Below are positions 12,310 through 22,007 of a stretch of DNA of 64,000 nucleotides, piece after piece (the first letter of the stretch is position 1; the number at the start of each line of letters is the position of its first letter). The position numbers and the translations under genes are program-made. Source of the DNA: Stenogyne calaminthoides (lineage: Eukaryota; Streptophyta; Magnoliopsida; Lamiales; Lamiaceae); assembly GCA_037126765.1 (NCBI GenBank), contig JBBCBC010000016.1:17534728-17598727 (forward strand). Reading direction: 5' to 3'. The notes under the pieces are model-generated. The model saw only the letters and a list, made by a program, of their open reading frames with translations. It did not search any database and was not told the DNA's origin.

Positions 12310-13055
12310 ACACAACAATGGAATAATAGAACTTTTCATTGATAAAGACCCGAAGGTCAGATTACATTACAAGATACAAGTACAAAGGACCCGGAGGTCA
12401 AGACATAAGTCATAACCAAAAACCTAAACCTATAACCCTAAACCCTCATCCTAACCCAAGTAGAGCGGGGAGAGAGAGATTTTAAATCGATGCTCTCATT
12501 TTCCCCCACTTAACAAGGGTGAGAGAGGCTTTAAAGAAAAATCCTAAAGCCGCTAGTGGGCTAAAACCAAAGGGAGCGACAAATGACCTTGATAGGATTT
12601 TTTTTTTGCCAGAGCCCTAAGAAAGAGTCGATGGGCTCTCCAACAGTTAAATGGTGAGTTGATATACGAAGATCAGTTGTTGGCTGATCAAGATCGTATA
12701 TCAAACTCACGTTCATTTTCCGACTAAGTCTGTTGATGGATGTTACGTCATAACGATAGACACACAAGGTGCATACGGTTAGGAGAAGTGTCTTCTCGGT
12801 TACAAAAGAGTTCCCCCGCCATGGTGGTGGTAGAAAGCTTTGCAACAATCGTATGTGAAATCTTTGATGACGACAAAAAAAGTGATAAGGGACACAAAGG
12901 GTTGATTTGAGAAGTCAAATCATTGAAAAAGGGTAAAGGTGTTTGCCTTAAGTTTCAATTAAAATAAGGGTTCACCGGGATACATGATTCTACAAAAAAG
13001 ATAAGTATGGTGAATGGGTTATGTTGTGTAAAACATTTGGTCCAATTTATAGAGG
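12310..13055 (-). pseudogene. Copia B antisense transcription unit
   Basis: On the strand opposite to the element lies a TATA box (TATAAA, reverse of 13046-13051) in the context CTATAAATTGG. A leader follows, then a reading frame (12848-12561) containing 'KTLLLTVCTLCVYRYDVTSINRLS'. The 3' part has 'gacctccgggtcc' and 'tatcaatgaaaa', a likely polyadenylation region. The same order and peptide occur at 20835-21660 in A, again antisense. The start codon equivalent to A's ATG (20971) is followed almost at once by TGA, so this copy is probably broken at its N-terminus. I do not recognise the peptide. An accidental open frame is unlikely because promoter, peptide and 3' region are all kept. Confidence 0.6.
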
Positions 13056-13900
13056 CCAAGCAAGGGTGCAAATGCAAATTCGAATTCTCAAAACCTTTTA
13101 GAGAAATCTGCACCAAAAGGACAGTGTGTAGGAATCACGCGACTGATAATTGGATAAATTTACGGCGGATTGACATATCGAAAGATTCAGACGATAATTA
13201 CGCATGTCAAATCACGCCAACTTAGGGAATAGAGACTACTATTCTAGACTAAGTTTTGGCGGTAACACTTATTCCAAGAATTGGATTGACTTGAGAAGAA
13301 TCAGATTAGGTCAACCAAAATCTGATACATACGAAGCTGATCAGATGAGGAAGATCAGCTGAGCTTAAAACTCCAACAAATTAGATACATCAGTCTATGG
13401 GAAAAACAGAAATATCAGTTGAAGGGGGAACTTCAACTGATCAAGGAGGATCAGAAGGGAAATCAGACGTATCAGTTGAAAAGGAACTTCAACAAATCAG
13501 ATGCAAGTGAAGAAGATCAGTTAAAAGGATCAGTTGGGAAATTTTAAGGCTTAGGCAGAATACTTAGATCAACAAGTGAAATCAACAAGGAGAAGTGGTA
13601 TTGACTGATTACAATATCAGTCAACCAGATATGCTTTTCTTTTCTCTTGTTCTTTGCTTATTTATCGGATCTTATCTGATATTATTTGCCTTACTGTACC
13701 CATTATCCTTGTGACGTATTCCCTGCAAATCATTTAATGCGGACGTGGGGAACATGTATTAACTGCTATTAAACGTGCTTTTAAATCCAAAAGGTTTTCG
13801 TACGTGCTTTTCCTGACCTTACGATCAAAACCGCTTAATCTGGAGCGTTTAATCTTTTCAAACGGTTGATCTTCCAAATCTTGTCTTCTTTTCCCCCCTC
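13056..13900 (+). other. Copia B spacer upstream of ORF3
   Basis: No gene is seen. From 13310 to 13530 it is crowded with ATCAGTTGAA/ TTCAACTGAT motifs in both orientations, giving irregular direct and inverted repeats. It probably holds the promoter region of ORF3 and, facing the other way, that of the antisense unit. Confidence 0.5.
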
Positions 13901-13905
13901 GTCTT

Positions 13906-13912
13906 TATAAAG
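13906..13912 (+). promoter_or_regulatory. Candidate TATA box for ORF3 of copia B
   Basis: TATAAAG lies about 140 bases upstream of the putative leader-intron donor and about 290 bases upstream of the ORF3 ATG. A start about 30 bases downstream would give a first exon of about 110 bases. The A copy has no equally clear TATA at the matching place, so the call is tentative. Confidence 0.4.
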
Positions 13913-14045
13913 TTCATCAAAAATCATACCAGAGTTTTCCATTTCACAAACTTGCGATTTATTCTCTGAAAACTTCAGATTACTTCTCTCAGATTCAAAG
14001 TGTTTTCCTATGTTTCAAAATCATCTTTCCGAAAAACAGAATCTG

Positions 14046-14199
14046 GTAATTTATGTTTATTTGATGTATCTTTTTTTTTTAATCCATTGATCTTAAATGT
14101 TTCTATCCTGTGTTATGCTTTATTGTTTCTTAGTTTCTGCTTGTGTGATATTCTTTGTATTAATGCACAATTTTTTAACCAAATCTATCTTATCTGTAG
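14046..14199 (+). other. Putative 5'-UTR intron of copia B ORF3
   Basis: The 154-base segment starts GTAATTTA after 'aatctg' and ends with a T-rich tract and 'ctgtag', directly abutting the ORF3 ATG. Copia A has the same arrangement (19940-19750) with the same donor core CTG|GTAATTT. Alternatively only the acceptor is used, joining a distant 5' leader donor to make a subgenomic ORF3 mRNA. Confidence 0.6.
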
Positions 14200-17188
14200 A
14201 TGATCACTCACGGTATGGGTAAAATAATGTGCAACTATGCGGAACTGGCAACAAAGATTGTGGATGATAAGTTCGTACAGTTCAATATCACTCAGGATCC
14301 GGAATCCATGGAGGTCGAGCAAATTCTGCGAAAAGCAGGCCTTGAGAAATTTTGCGCTGCTCACTGCAATCCAGTGATGCAGTATGAAGCACTAGAATTC
14401 CTAAGGAATTTAAGAGTGGATACGGATGCTCCAGGAGAAGAACTACTTTCGACAGTCACCGGAGAAGAAATCAGACTGACGAATGAGGATATAACACGTC
14501 TGTTCAGCCTACCCAAAGGACGGATCTCGCCTGCTCATTACAGGGAGAACGAAGATGAGCTGATCAGAAAAGAGCTCTTCAGAGAGGCTGACAAACATCA
14601 TACGTCAGGTTTTGTCAGGCCAATGCTCAAGAGGAAATACCGATTGTTGTTTGACATATTGTCAAAAACAATTATGGGTATTGCATTCAGCCCAGATGCT
14701 CTTACAACCGTCAAAATGTACAGCATGGCTGCAATAATTGATGAAGCCAAGAACATCAATTGGCACGGGTTCCTGAAGGCCATTCTGCTCCAAGAACATG
14801 AGAAATTTGGAGTTGATGAGTGGAGGCAGGTATATCTGAAGAAAAAGATCAGCAATCTCAACAAGGTTGCAGTTATCCTACAGGATAAAATGCCAAAGGC
14901 CAAATGGGAACAGAATGGACTGAAGTCCTATAAGGCCTGTCTCATAGCCACTTCAGTCATTTTTGGCCCACCAGACGATGATATGCGGCCAACCCCCCCA
15001 AAGTCAAAGAAAGGAAAAGGCAAGAAAGCAACTTCATCTACACCAGATGCGGGCGAATCAGCTCAAGCTGGTGAAGGCCCCCCAGAAGGCCCACCAGATG
15101 CCCCCCCGAAGAAGAAAAGAAAACTGGTGAAGGCCCAGAAGAAGAGACCGAAGAAGGCGAAGCAAGCCTCCATGACTCTGATGCTTGAAGATGAGTCAGA
15201 TGAAGAAAGAGCGCCATATCAGTCTGTTGCAATACAAACATCAGGTGAAAAATCAGACAGGCAGGCTTCTCAAGCTGAGAGCTCGCCAGATCATTCTGAG
15301 AAGGAAGCACAAGCCGATCGATCTCCTTCTCCTCAAGCTCGAGCTGATTCACCACTCAGACTAATGGCTGCTAAGCATGTCTCTCCTATTCTTCCACCTG
15401 CCCGCGAACCTGAAACTGCATCAGTTCGCGAACCAGAAAGCTTACCTGATGTGGAACCGTAAGCACCTCTTCCACAAAGAACCTCTCTTGCAGTCGAACC
15501 GATCACCATCTTCCGGCTGCTCAAGCACAACCAGAACCTTCCACATCTCATCAAACTGAATCTGGACAGACAATTCCTGAGTCCAGATCAACAAAGATCA
15601 TAACTGGGAAATTGATCAGAATGCGAATCGAAAGAGAAATTGATGAGTTGTATCCAGAACTGGTCGCCCAACCTGCCATAAGAGAGGAAGTTATGGAGAT
15701 CCTCACCTGGAGAGATCTTCGATTAAAAAGCTTCTCAGACTTTATAATAATTATTGAACAGATGGGCGGTGCGGATGAGTTTGCAGACTTCGATTTCGAC
15801 ATGAAGAAATCTGCTAAAAGTGATCACCAAATTGAGCCGATAATCGCTAAATCTGTCAAAGCTCGATCCACAGAAGCTAGGGTTGCTTTAACAGATTTAA
15901 CCGAGATCACGACAAAAGCTCCTCAAGCGAGATGCCATCATGAAGGATACATGAGTCGCCGATGATAGTGGAGCTGGTGTCATAGCTCATGACCAACCAC
16001 CGGAGGCACAAACAATCAATCGATCAAGTGACACCCAACATTCCAACATCACACGTCACTACTGATCAACTTCAGGAGATCAAATCTTGTCTCAAAGATC
16101 TCCTGAAAGAAGAAGTTGAGGGACTGATAGCTGATCAAAGGCAGATTGCCATCAAAGAAATAACAGATCAAAGGGAATTGGCTATTTCCCAGATTGGGCA
16201 ATCAAAGATCGGTTCTCCCAAATCAGTGTCCCTCAAGGCCACCGAATCGATAAAAAGACCGTTGATGCCAAATCGACTCGGGTGGAACAACAACAAGTTT
16301 TTTTTTCCGATGCTCACCGACAAGCTAGGATTGACGAAGAGAAAACTTGACAAACCGATAAAAACACTCTCTCTCGCCATGGAATCACAAGATCGAAATG
16401 ATATCGGCGATTCAAAATCTAACTTGCTCAAACTCAAGGCATATCATTGCAGATCTCAACAAAGCGATCGCGATCAACTTTGGTTCTCGACCTCCCCACC
16501 TCACTACTCTTTTTGATCAAACCAAAAAGGGGAAGGATGAATGAAAACCAACCGACATAACAAGTCTTGAGGACATCACAAACTCGGATTTGAAAAAAGA
16601 TGTCCAAAGAGCGATAAATTAGAAGCCGAAAAAGCCAAGAAGAAAGAAGGGCGTAAAAAAAATGGCAGAGGCGTAAAATCAAGAAGAAATTCGGATCGAG
16701 AGAAGAAAGAAAGGAAGGGCCGGAAAATCCATACGTAACCAGAAAGCCGCCAAAGAAGAGTTGATAAGATCATCCCAAAAAAATGGCTGCAAGATGCTAA
16801 GAAATTTGAGGAATGGAATAAGATCAGGAGTGAATGGCTTCTGGATGCCTTTGTTCTTAATCTTGTTCCACAAGAAGAATCTCCTGATGAAGAATTCCTC
16901 AACTGGTTAGAAAATAAATACCCGGATTTTCTGAAGTATCTGGAAAATGAGGCCATGCTTATCAATGTAAAAATAACTCGCCAAGAGTATGATCTGTTGG
17001 AATACTCGAAGAAGGCAGATGGCTCATTTGACCGACTGGCATTTCAAAGATTCTATTTTGACATCCTGCGCAGAACGCACATAACTGATCCTCAGCAGAC
17101 TGATGATGTCAAATGGAAACTTTATCAGATTTTCAACGTACCTCAAGATCAAAGAGAGATGCCAGAAGGATACAAGCCTAAAGAGTGA
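14200..17188 (+). pseudogene. Copia B ORF3: large extra protein downstream of pol
   Basis: ATG at 14200 follows a splice-acceptor sequence. The first 420 codons (to 15462) are fully open; the rest continues in shifted frames (15612-15965, 15989-16516, 16955-17188) to a stop at 17186-17188. Residues about 1-250 form a globular domain with 'YEALEFLRNLRV' and 'IRLTNEDITRLFSLPKG', resembling plant transposon protein / ATHILA ORF-1 domains. Residues about 265-330 are Pro/Lys-rich with 'PPKKKRKLVKAQKKRPKK', a classic nuclear-localisation pattern. The later part has coiled-coil character and a C-terminal block 'LNWLENKYPDFLKYL' shared with A. It sits between the antisense unit and the PPT, on the element sense strand. 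The function is unknown. No signal peptide or transmembrane segment is seen, which argues against a classical envelope. Confidence 0.75.
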
Positions 17189-17398
17189 AGAATCAGAAGA
17201 CTACTCAGGATCAGCTGTTATTATTTTCAAACTTTTCTGATGTAACATGTAATCAACATTTTTAATGAGAAAAGTTTATTTTCTGATCCTAAGACAAAGT
17301 CTCATTGTCTTTCGATTATATGCTCTTAAACTGTTCTATTTTTTATCAATCAGATTTGGTTTCTCAAAGTGTTTTGGTTTCATCAAAAAAGGGGAAAT
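17189..17398 (+). other. Copia B 3' untranslated region and polypurine tract
   Basis: A short AT-rich tail follows ORF3. It ends in CATCAAAAAAGGGGAAAT (17381-17398), the PPT abutting the 3' LTR. Confidence 0.85.
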
Positions 17399-18970
17399 TG
17401 TTGGGAAATTTATAGTTTTGATGAAAGTTCCAAAAACACATGTAATAGGACCAATCGGACACATTTGGTGGTGATGTTTATATTACTCGCTATAGGAGAC
17501 CAGTTGATAATTCTTCGTATAGAACAACCGATGTAATAGATAGGTCACATATTGAGGGGGAAACTCAATATGTATAGGTCGAATCAAGACTCAAAGAACG
17601 GTGATATCCGACGGGCGGAATGCTAGAGAAGAATAGAAGATCGGTCGATCCGATCTAGTCGATATCTCACCGTCATGAAGCTCAAACTCGAGAATACTTG
17701 AAGATCGGATGACTTCGAAGATCGGACCGGAAGACCTACATCAACCGAAATCCGCTAGTTGAAGCTAAGTCAACCAAAGAAATGAAGACTCCATCGAGTA
17801 GATCGATTCGGGTGATCGGATCGATCAAAGTCACCACCGGTGAAATCGATGTTTCACCTAATCATACGCCTATGATCCTAACAAGAAGAATGTCAAGCTT
17901 AGTTGGAAGAACAACACCGAAAAGTGAGTCTTCTATCCAATAAGAACAAGACATGTATGATCGAGCTTCTAGAATTCTGGGATTTGATGCTACCTCTAGA
18001 ATAATGGCTACAAAGTACAAATTCACGCTTTTGGCCATGCCGTTCCCGGCTTCGTCACATCAAGCTCGCAAGTCTACCAAATATAAATTTGAAATTCAAA
18101 TTGCTCTCCAACGGCTCTTTGATTTCAAGGTCTATATATATGGGATTACACTTTAGAGTGAAACAACAGAAACGCTGAACAATCAAGAAGCTAAAGCAAT
18201 TATCAAATTTCCTCACGAAGAACACGATCAAGAAGATTATTTTTATTAAGTGTTCATCCCATAAGTTCTTAGCATAAAAATCTTTTCATCTAGTCAAGTT
18301 AGGGTCGCTTATACTGTGAAGAAAAGATTTCATAGTTGAACCAAAACAATCTTACCCAAACCCCCAAGTTAGGTTAAGTTGTTTAGCAAGATTTCGAGAC
18401 TAGGGTTTCTAGTTCTGATCTCTGGGATCGGTTGAGTGTGAACTCCTTAAACATCTAGTTGGTGTACTGTGTTGGACTTACACATAAAACAAAGTCCGAT
18501 TGGTTAAGTAGGTGCCCCTTGTGATAGGGAAGAGTGGAAGTAGGGGATCGTTTGTCCGAACCACTATAAATCTTGTGTGCCTTTATCGCTTTGATTAACG
18601 ATTACACAATCGCACACAACCTTTAAAAGCGCATACATATTCCAAGTTGAGATCGGGTTAGCACCAAGCTTCGATCGATCAAACGTGACACTTGGTCAAC
18701 TGATTAAAAGATTAACTTTGGAATCTGATTTATCAAAACTGGTTTTTCACACGGGTAAAACTTAAGCTTCCGCACACATAAGTTAAACTGATAGTTACCG
18801 AACTGATCTGCCTTCAAGCGATTAGTAAGTTGGTTATCAGACCAAACTGATTCACTCGAACTCTGATCAGGCTAACTGCCCTCACACCTGATCTGCACAA
18901 AAAGTTTTCAGAAGTCTATTCACCCCTCCCCTCTAGACTTCTGCCCTCACTAACCCGTTCGGGACCTACA
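17399..18970 (+). repeat. Copia B 3' LTR
   Basis: The LTR is 1,572 bp and pairs with 5603-7150. TATATATA lies at 18133-18140. In the first 500 bases many CAG/CTG strings of the 5' LTR appear as CG or CGG with one-base losses (for instance 17581-17650), while AT-rich stretches between them are unchanged. Confidence 0.93.
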
Positions 18971-18975
18971 TCATC

Positions 18976-19746
18976 TTTGGCCAATATGGCCTTGTGCTTT
19001 GCTTGATATATCTTTGCTCCGTTCTCGTTCCATTCATAATTCTGTGGCAGTTTATCTGACAGAATGATAGAGATTTTGTGTATGAAGGAACACTTGGAAG
19101 ATAAGCACACTTCATTTCTCTGGGTCAGTTCGAACTTCCCCGAGTCTTTCCGCAAATGTGCCTTGACCATACCCAACCAATCTATATCTGAAGCCTTCTT
19201 GATTATTGCAGCCATGACACTTATCTTATAGGAAGTGACAGCATCAAGACTGTAAGTTGAGCACATGATCACCTTCTGAACGATCTCAAGAAGAAGGCGC
19301 TTCAGGAAAGAGTCTTTGACGTTCGTCGTGTTCTCCTTGTTTGCTGGTCTCAACAGCTCGGCTTCAAGAAATTCTTTTTCACCTACATCAGTCGTGTAGG
19401 TCTCTAGATTGATGCTTCCTCGAGTTAGGCCGAAGATCCTCTGGAGATCTTCATTTGACACTCGTACTTCCAGTCCACCAACGGAAGAAACCAGGTCAGC
19501 ATCAATATCTTCATCCCTCTGTAGATTGTATAGGAACTCCAGGGCTTCATGTGTGTGGATGATGTTATGATGTGTAGAGCAATAGCGTTCAAGTTCACAA
19601 GCTCGCAAACACTCTAGAATTTCCAGCGATTTTGGATCTGAGGTGATGGTGAAAACTACATACTTCTCATCAATGATATCTTTCTTCATCGATGCAAAGT
19701 TGCAGTACTTCTTCCCTTGGCCCGGTGGTGGAACAAGATATGCCAT
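18976..19746 (-). pseudogene. Copia A ORF3, N-terminal part
   Basis: The ATG (19744-19746) lies three bases after a splice acceptor. About 257 codons are open before copia B interrupts the gene; residues after that are LTR sequence. The domain matches B ORF3 residues 1-250 at a moderate level: 'CNFASMKKDIIDEKYVVF', 'HEALEFLYNLQRD', 'VRVSNEDLQRIFGLTRG', 'YKISVMAAIIKKASDIDW'. The likeness to B is clearly weaker than for gag and pol. The remainder of the gene is 5602-2931. It is described as an ATHILA-ORF1-like domain in a copia element; the role is not known. Confidence 0.75.
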
Positions 19747-19749
19747 TTT

Positions 19750-19940
19750 CTGTACGATATGTAAATTGATGTTTAGTTTGAGTAAAATATTTCAATAAAT
19801 TCAGTCAAACCAGTAATTTAAGCATCAATTTTGCAAGTAAGTGTTTAGATCAAATACAAATTACAGAAACATATCATCACGACTTGTAAACCTAGGTACC
19901 AGAGTGAAATGAAATAATGCAATATTTAAGCGGAAATTAC
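19750..19940 (-). other. Putative 5'-UTR intron of copia A ORF3
   Basis: Read on the minus strand, CTG|GTAATTTCC begins and TCGTACAG|AAAATGGC ends a 191-base segment just upstream of the ORF3 ATG. Position and donor sequence match B, while the intron body is different, as expected for a real intron under weak constraint. Confidence 0.6.
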
Positions 19941-20834
19941 CAGAAATTGATTCGTGGAGTTGAGAAATCACAAAAATGGAATCAATTGATTTTGAAGGTA
20001 ATTTTCTGAAGATTTGAAAGTTAAGAACTTTTAAGAGCTTTGAGAAGACGAAGTAGTGGAAAGAAGTTTTCTGAGAAAGATTTGGACTTTTGTAGTATGC
20101 GAGGGAAAACCTTTTTGCACAACTTTCCAAAGTACTCAAGTATCCGTGTTTTGAAATAGGTGGCTGAGATTAGTCGGCCGAAAAAAAATTTAATCGCACT
20201 GTTGAGTAAAAAAGTCTTCTCATTTTTCGAACTCGAAAAATTCGCAATAAAACACATTTCCATGTCCGCATTAAAAGTTTTGCAGTGCATGCGTCATAAA
20301 GTAAAAACAGAGTAAAAACTAATTTATTTAAATAACGCATATAAGATTTTCAGAAAGGGATAAATGAAAAACGTATCTGACTGATTGATATTGTAATCAA
20401 CCAGTTATCACTGTGATTTGATCTGGTACTTGTTGACCTTACTGATGGTAGCCTTAAGCATTTCCCAACAATATCCACTTATCTGATCAGATTCTTGCTC
20501 GATCCAATTCGTTACTTATCTGATCCCATATCTGATTCTCTTATCTGATACTCTTATCTGATTCACTTTGTTCTTCAATCTTCTTCAGCCCGCATTAACT
20601 ATGCACTGACGTCATCCTCCCGCCAAAACATTTACTTCGGGGAGTCAAAAGGTCGCCTCGATTCCCAAATTGGCGCGATTTGACATTCCGTAATAGTGGC
20701 ATAGATACGCTGTGATTACTCACACCGTCAACTCATCCAACCATTAGCCGCGTGTTCCTTACGCGTTGTCGATGCAAATTTCTCTTAAGGTCTTCTGAGA
20801 AAGTAAATTTGCATTTATACCCCTAATTTCTTTC
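19941..20834 (-). other. Copia A spacer: ORF3 leader and divergent promoter region
   Basis: No gene is accepted here. The part next to 19941 is the putative first exon of ORF3 on the minus strand. The part up to 20834 lies just upstream of the plus-strand antisense unit. It contains several CTGATC motifs (20480-20570). Small minus-strand ORFs at 19861-20290 look like chance frames in the leader. Confidence 0.45.
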
Positions 20835-21660
20835 TATAAATTGGCCTGGGGTGTTAGGTAAACAACACAATATAAACCATTCATCTTCTTTAGCATATAT
20901 TCCATGCTTCTCCGATGAATTTTCCTTATTTCCGGTGAAACTTCCGGCAAAAACCTTTAACCCTTTTCCAATGAATTCAGCTTCTCAAATCAACCCTGTG
21001 TGTTCCTTCACACTGCTTTCGTCATCATCTAAGATTACACATACGATCAATGCTAAGCTTCTTTACCACCATGGAGGCGGATCTGCTAAAGCAAATGAGA
21101 AGGCACTTCTCCTAACCGTATGCACCTTGTGCGCCTATCGAGATGACAGAATTAGCATCAACAGACTCAGTCTGAAACAAAACATGAGTTTGGTATACGT
21201 TCTCGTGTATCAAACTCAATATTTGCATGTGACACTAGTGTCCGTTTGGTCCTTGTGACCAAACCTGTGGCACTGTGCCCCATTTAACAGCTGGAGAGCC
21301 CATTGATTTTAAGTCTAAGGGCTCCTAGCTTAAAGATCCATCAAGGCTCGCTCTCGCTCCTCACTCCGAAGCTCTAAGAGTGGCTTTCAGGATTCTAGAA
21401 GCTTTTCTGCGCCCCTTGGGTCGGAGGAAAATGAGAGCATCAAACTCTTAAAATCTCTCTCTCTCCTTCCCTGCCTTGGGTTAGCTTAGGGTTTATGGTT
21501 TATGTAACGACCTCCGGGTCTTCTTGTACTTGTAATACCACTTGAAGATAGCTTGTAGGAAGCTTGTGATATCACTTGTAACTTGTAAATCTGACCTCCG
21601 GGTCCTTATCAATGAAAAATTATGTTATTTCATTGTTGTGTTGCTTCTTCTGACTTATGC
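20835..21660 (+). other. Copia A antisense transcription unit with small ORF
   Basis: This runs opposite to the element. TATAAA at 20835-20840 sits in the CTATAAATTGG context also present in B. ATG at 20971 starts a 95-residue frame ending at 21258 ('...NEKALLLTVCTLCAYRDDRISINRLS...'), whose middle matches the B copy. Conservation continues beyond the stop (a 'gagagcccat' block near 21293), so the stop at 21256-21258 may be premature. The 3' part has two 'gacctccgggtc' blocks (about 21509 and 21593) and 'tatcaatgaaaaatta' near 21610, a plausible poly(A) region. The peptide is not recognised. Antisense ORFs are known from some plant LTR elements, where their roles are unsettled. Confidence 0.6.
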
Positions 21661-21775
21661 GATTTGTAGCTTTAAACTTGTACTGCTTGCTTGTTGACTG
21701 TAGCTTAATCGACTTATAAAGTGTATCCTTCTAATCTGATCAGTTCCCCCTTAATCTGATATATCTTGAACTGAT

Positions 21776-21970
21776 ATGCTCCTTGGCTGAACTTCAGATC
21801 GGCTACTTGTCTGACTTTCTGATCGGCTTCTTATCTGAACTTTAGATCGGTTACTTGTCTGACTTTCTAATCGGCTTCTTATCTGAACTTCAGATCGGCT
21901 ACTTGTCTGACTTTCTGATCGGCTTCTTATCTGAACTTCAGATCGGCTCCTTGTCTGACTTTCTGATCAG
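21776..21970. repeat. Minisatellite of about 60 bp downstream of copia A pol
   Basis: About three imperfect tandem copies of a unit containing 'gatcggcttcttatctgaa' and 'cggctacttgtctgac' are present. The unit is itself made of two similar halves. It lies between the pol stop and the antisense unit. Confidence 0.8.
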
Positions 21971-22007
21971 TTGAGATTCCTAACTCAACTGATTCCTCTT
22001 AACCTGG

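Larger units (their letters stand above)
5603..18970 (+). mobile_element. Copia B: SIRE-like Ty1/copia element nested in copia A, protease/integrase-deleted
   Basis: LTRs at 5603-7150 and 17399-18970 share ends TGTTGGGAAAT...ACCTACA and are flanked by the perfect TSD TCATC (5598-5602 and 18971-18975). The element is the same family as A in opposite orientation: PBS at 7151, gag from 7285, shortened pol ending at 12021, an antisense unit (about 13051-12310, minus strand), ORF3 from 14200 and a PPT at 17382-17398. A deletion near 9713 removes protease and the integrase core. Many frameshifts coincide with CAG/CTG positions seen intact in A. It sits inside ORF3 of A, so it is younger than A. Confidence 0.93.

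Noticed and set aside
14598..15355. Minus-strand frames of 101 and 105 residues
   Set aside because: Shadows of the open ORF3 of copia B.
14200..17188. ORF3 as a classical retroviral envelope
   Set aside because: No signal peptide, fusion peptide or transmembrane segment is visible, and an NLS-like run and a coiled coil are present instead.
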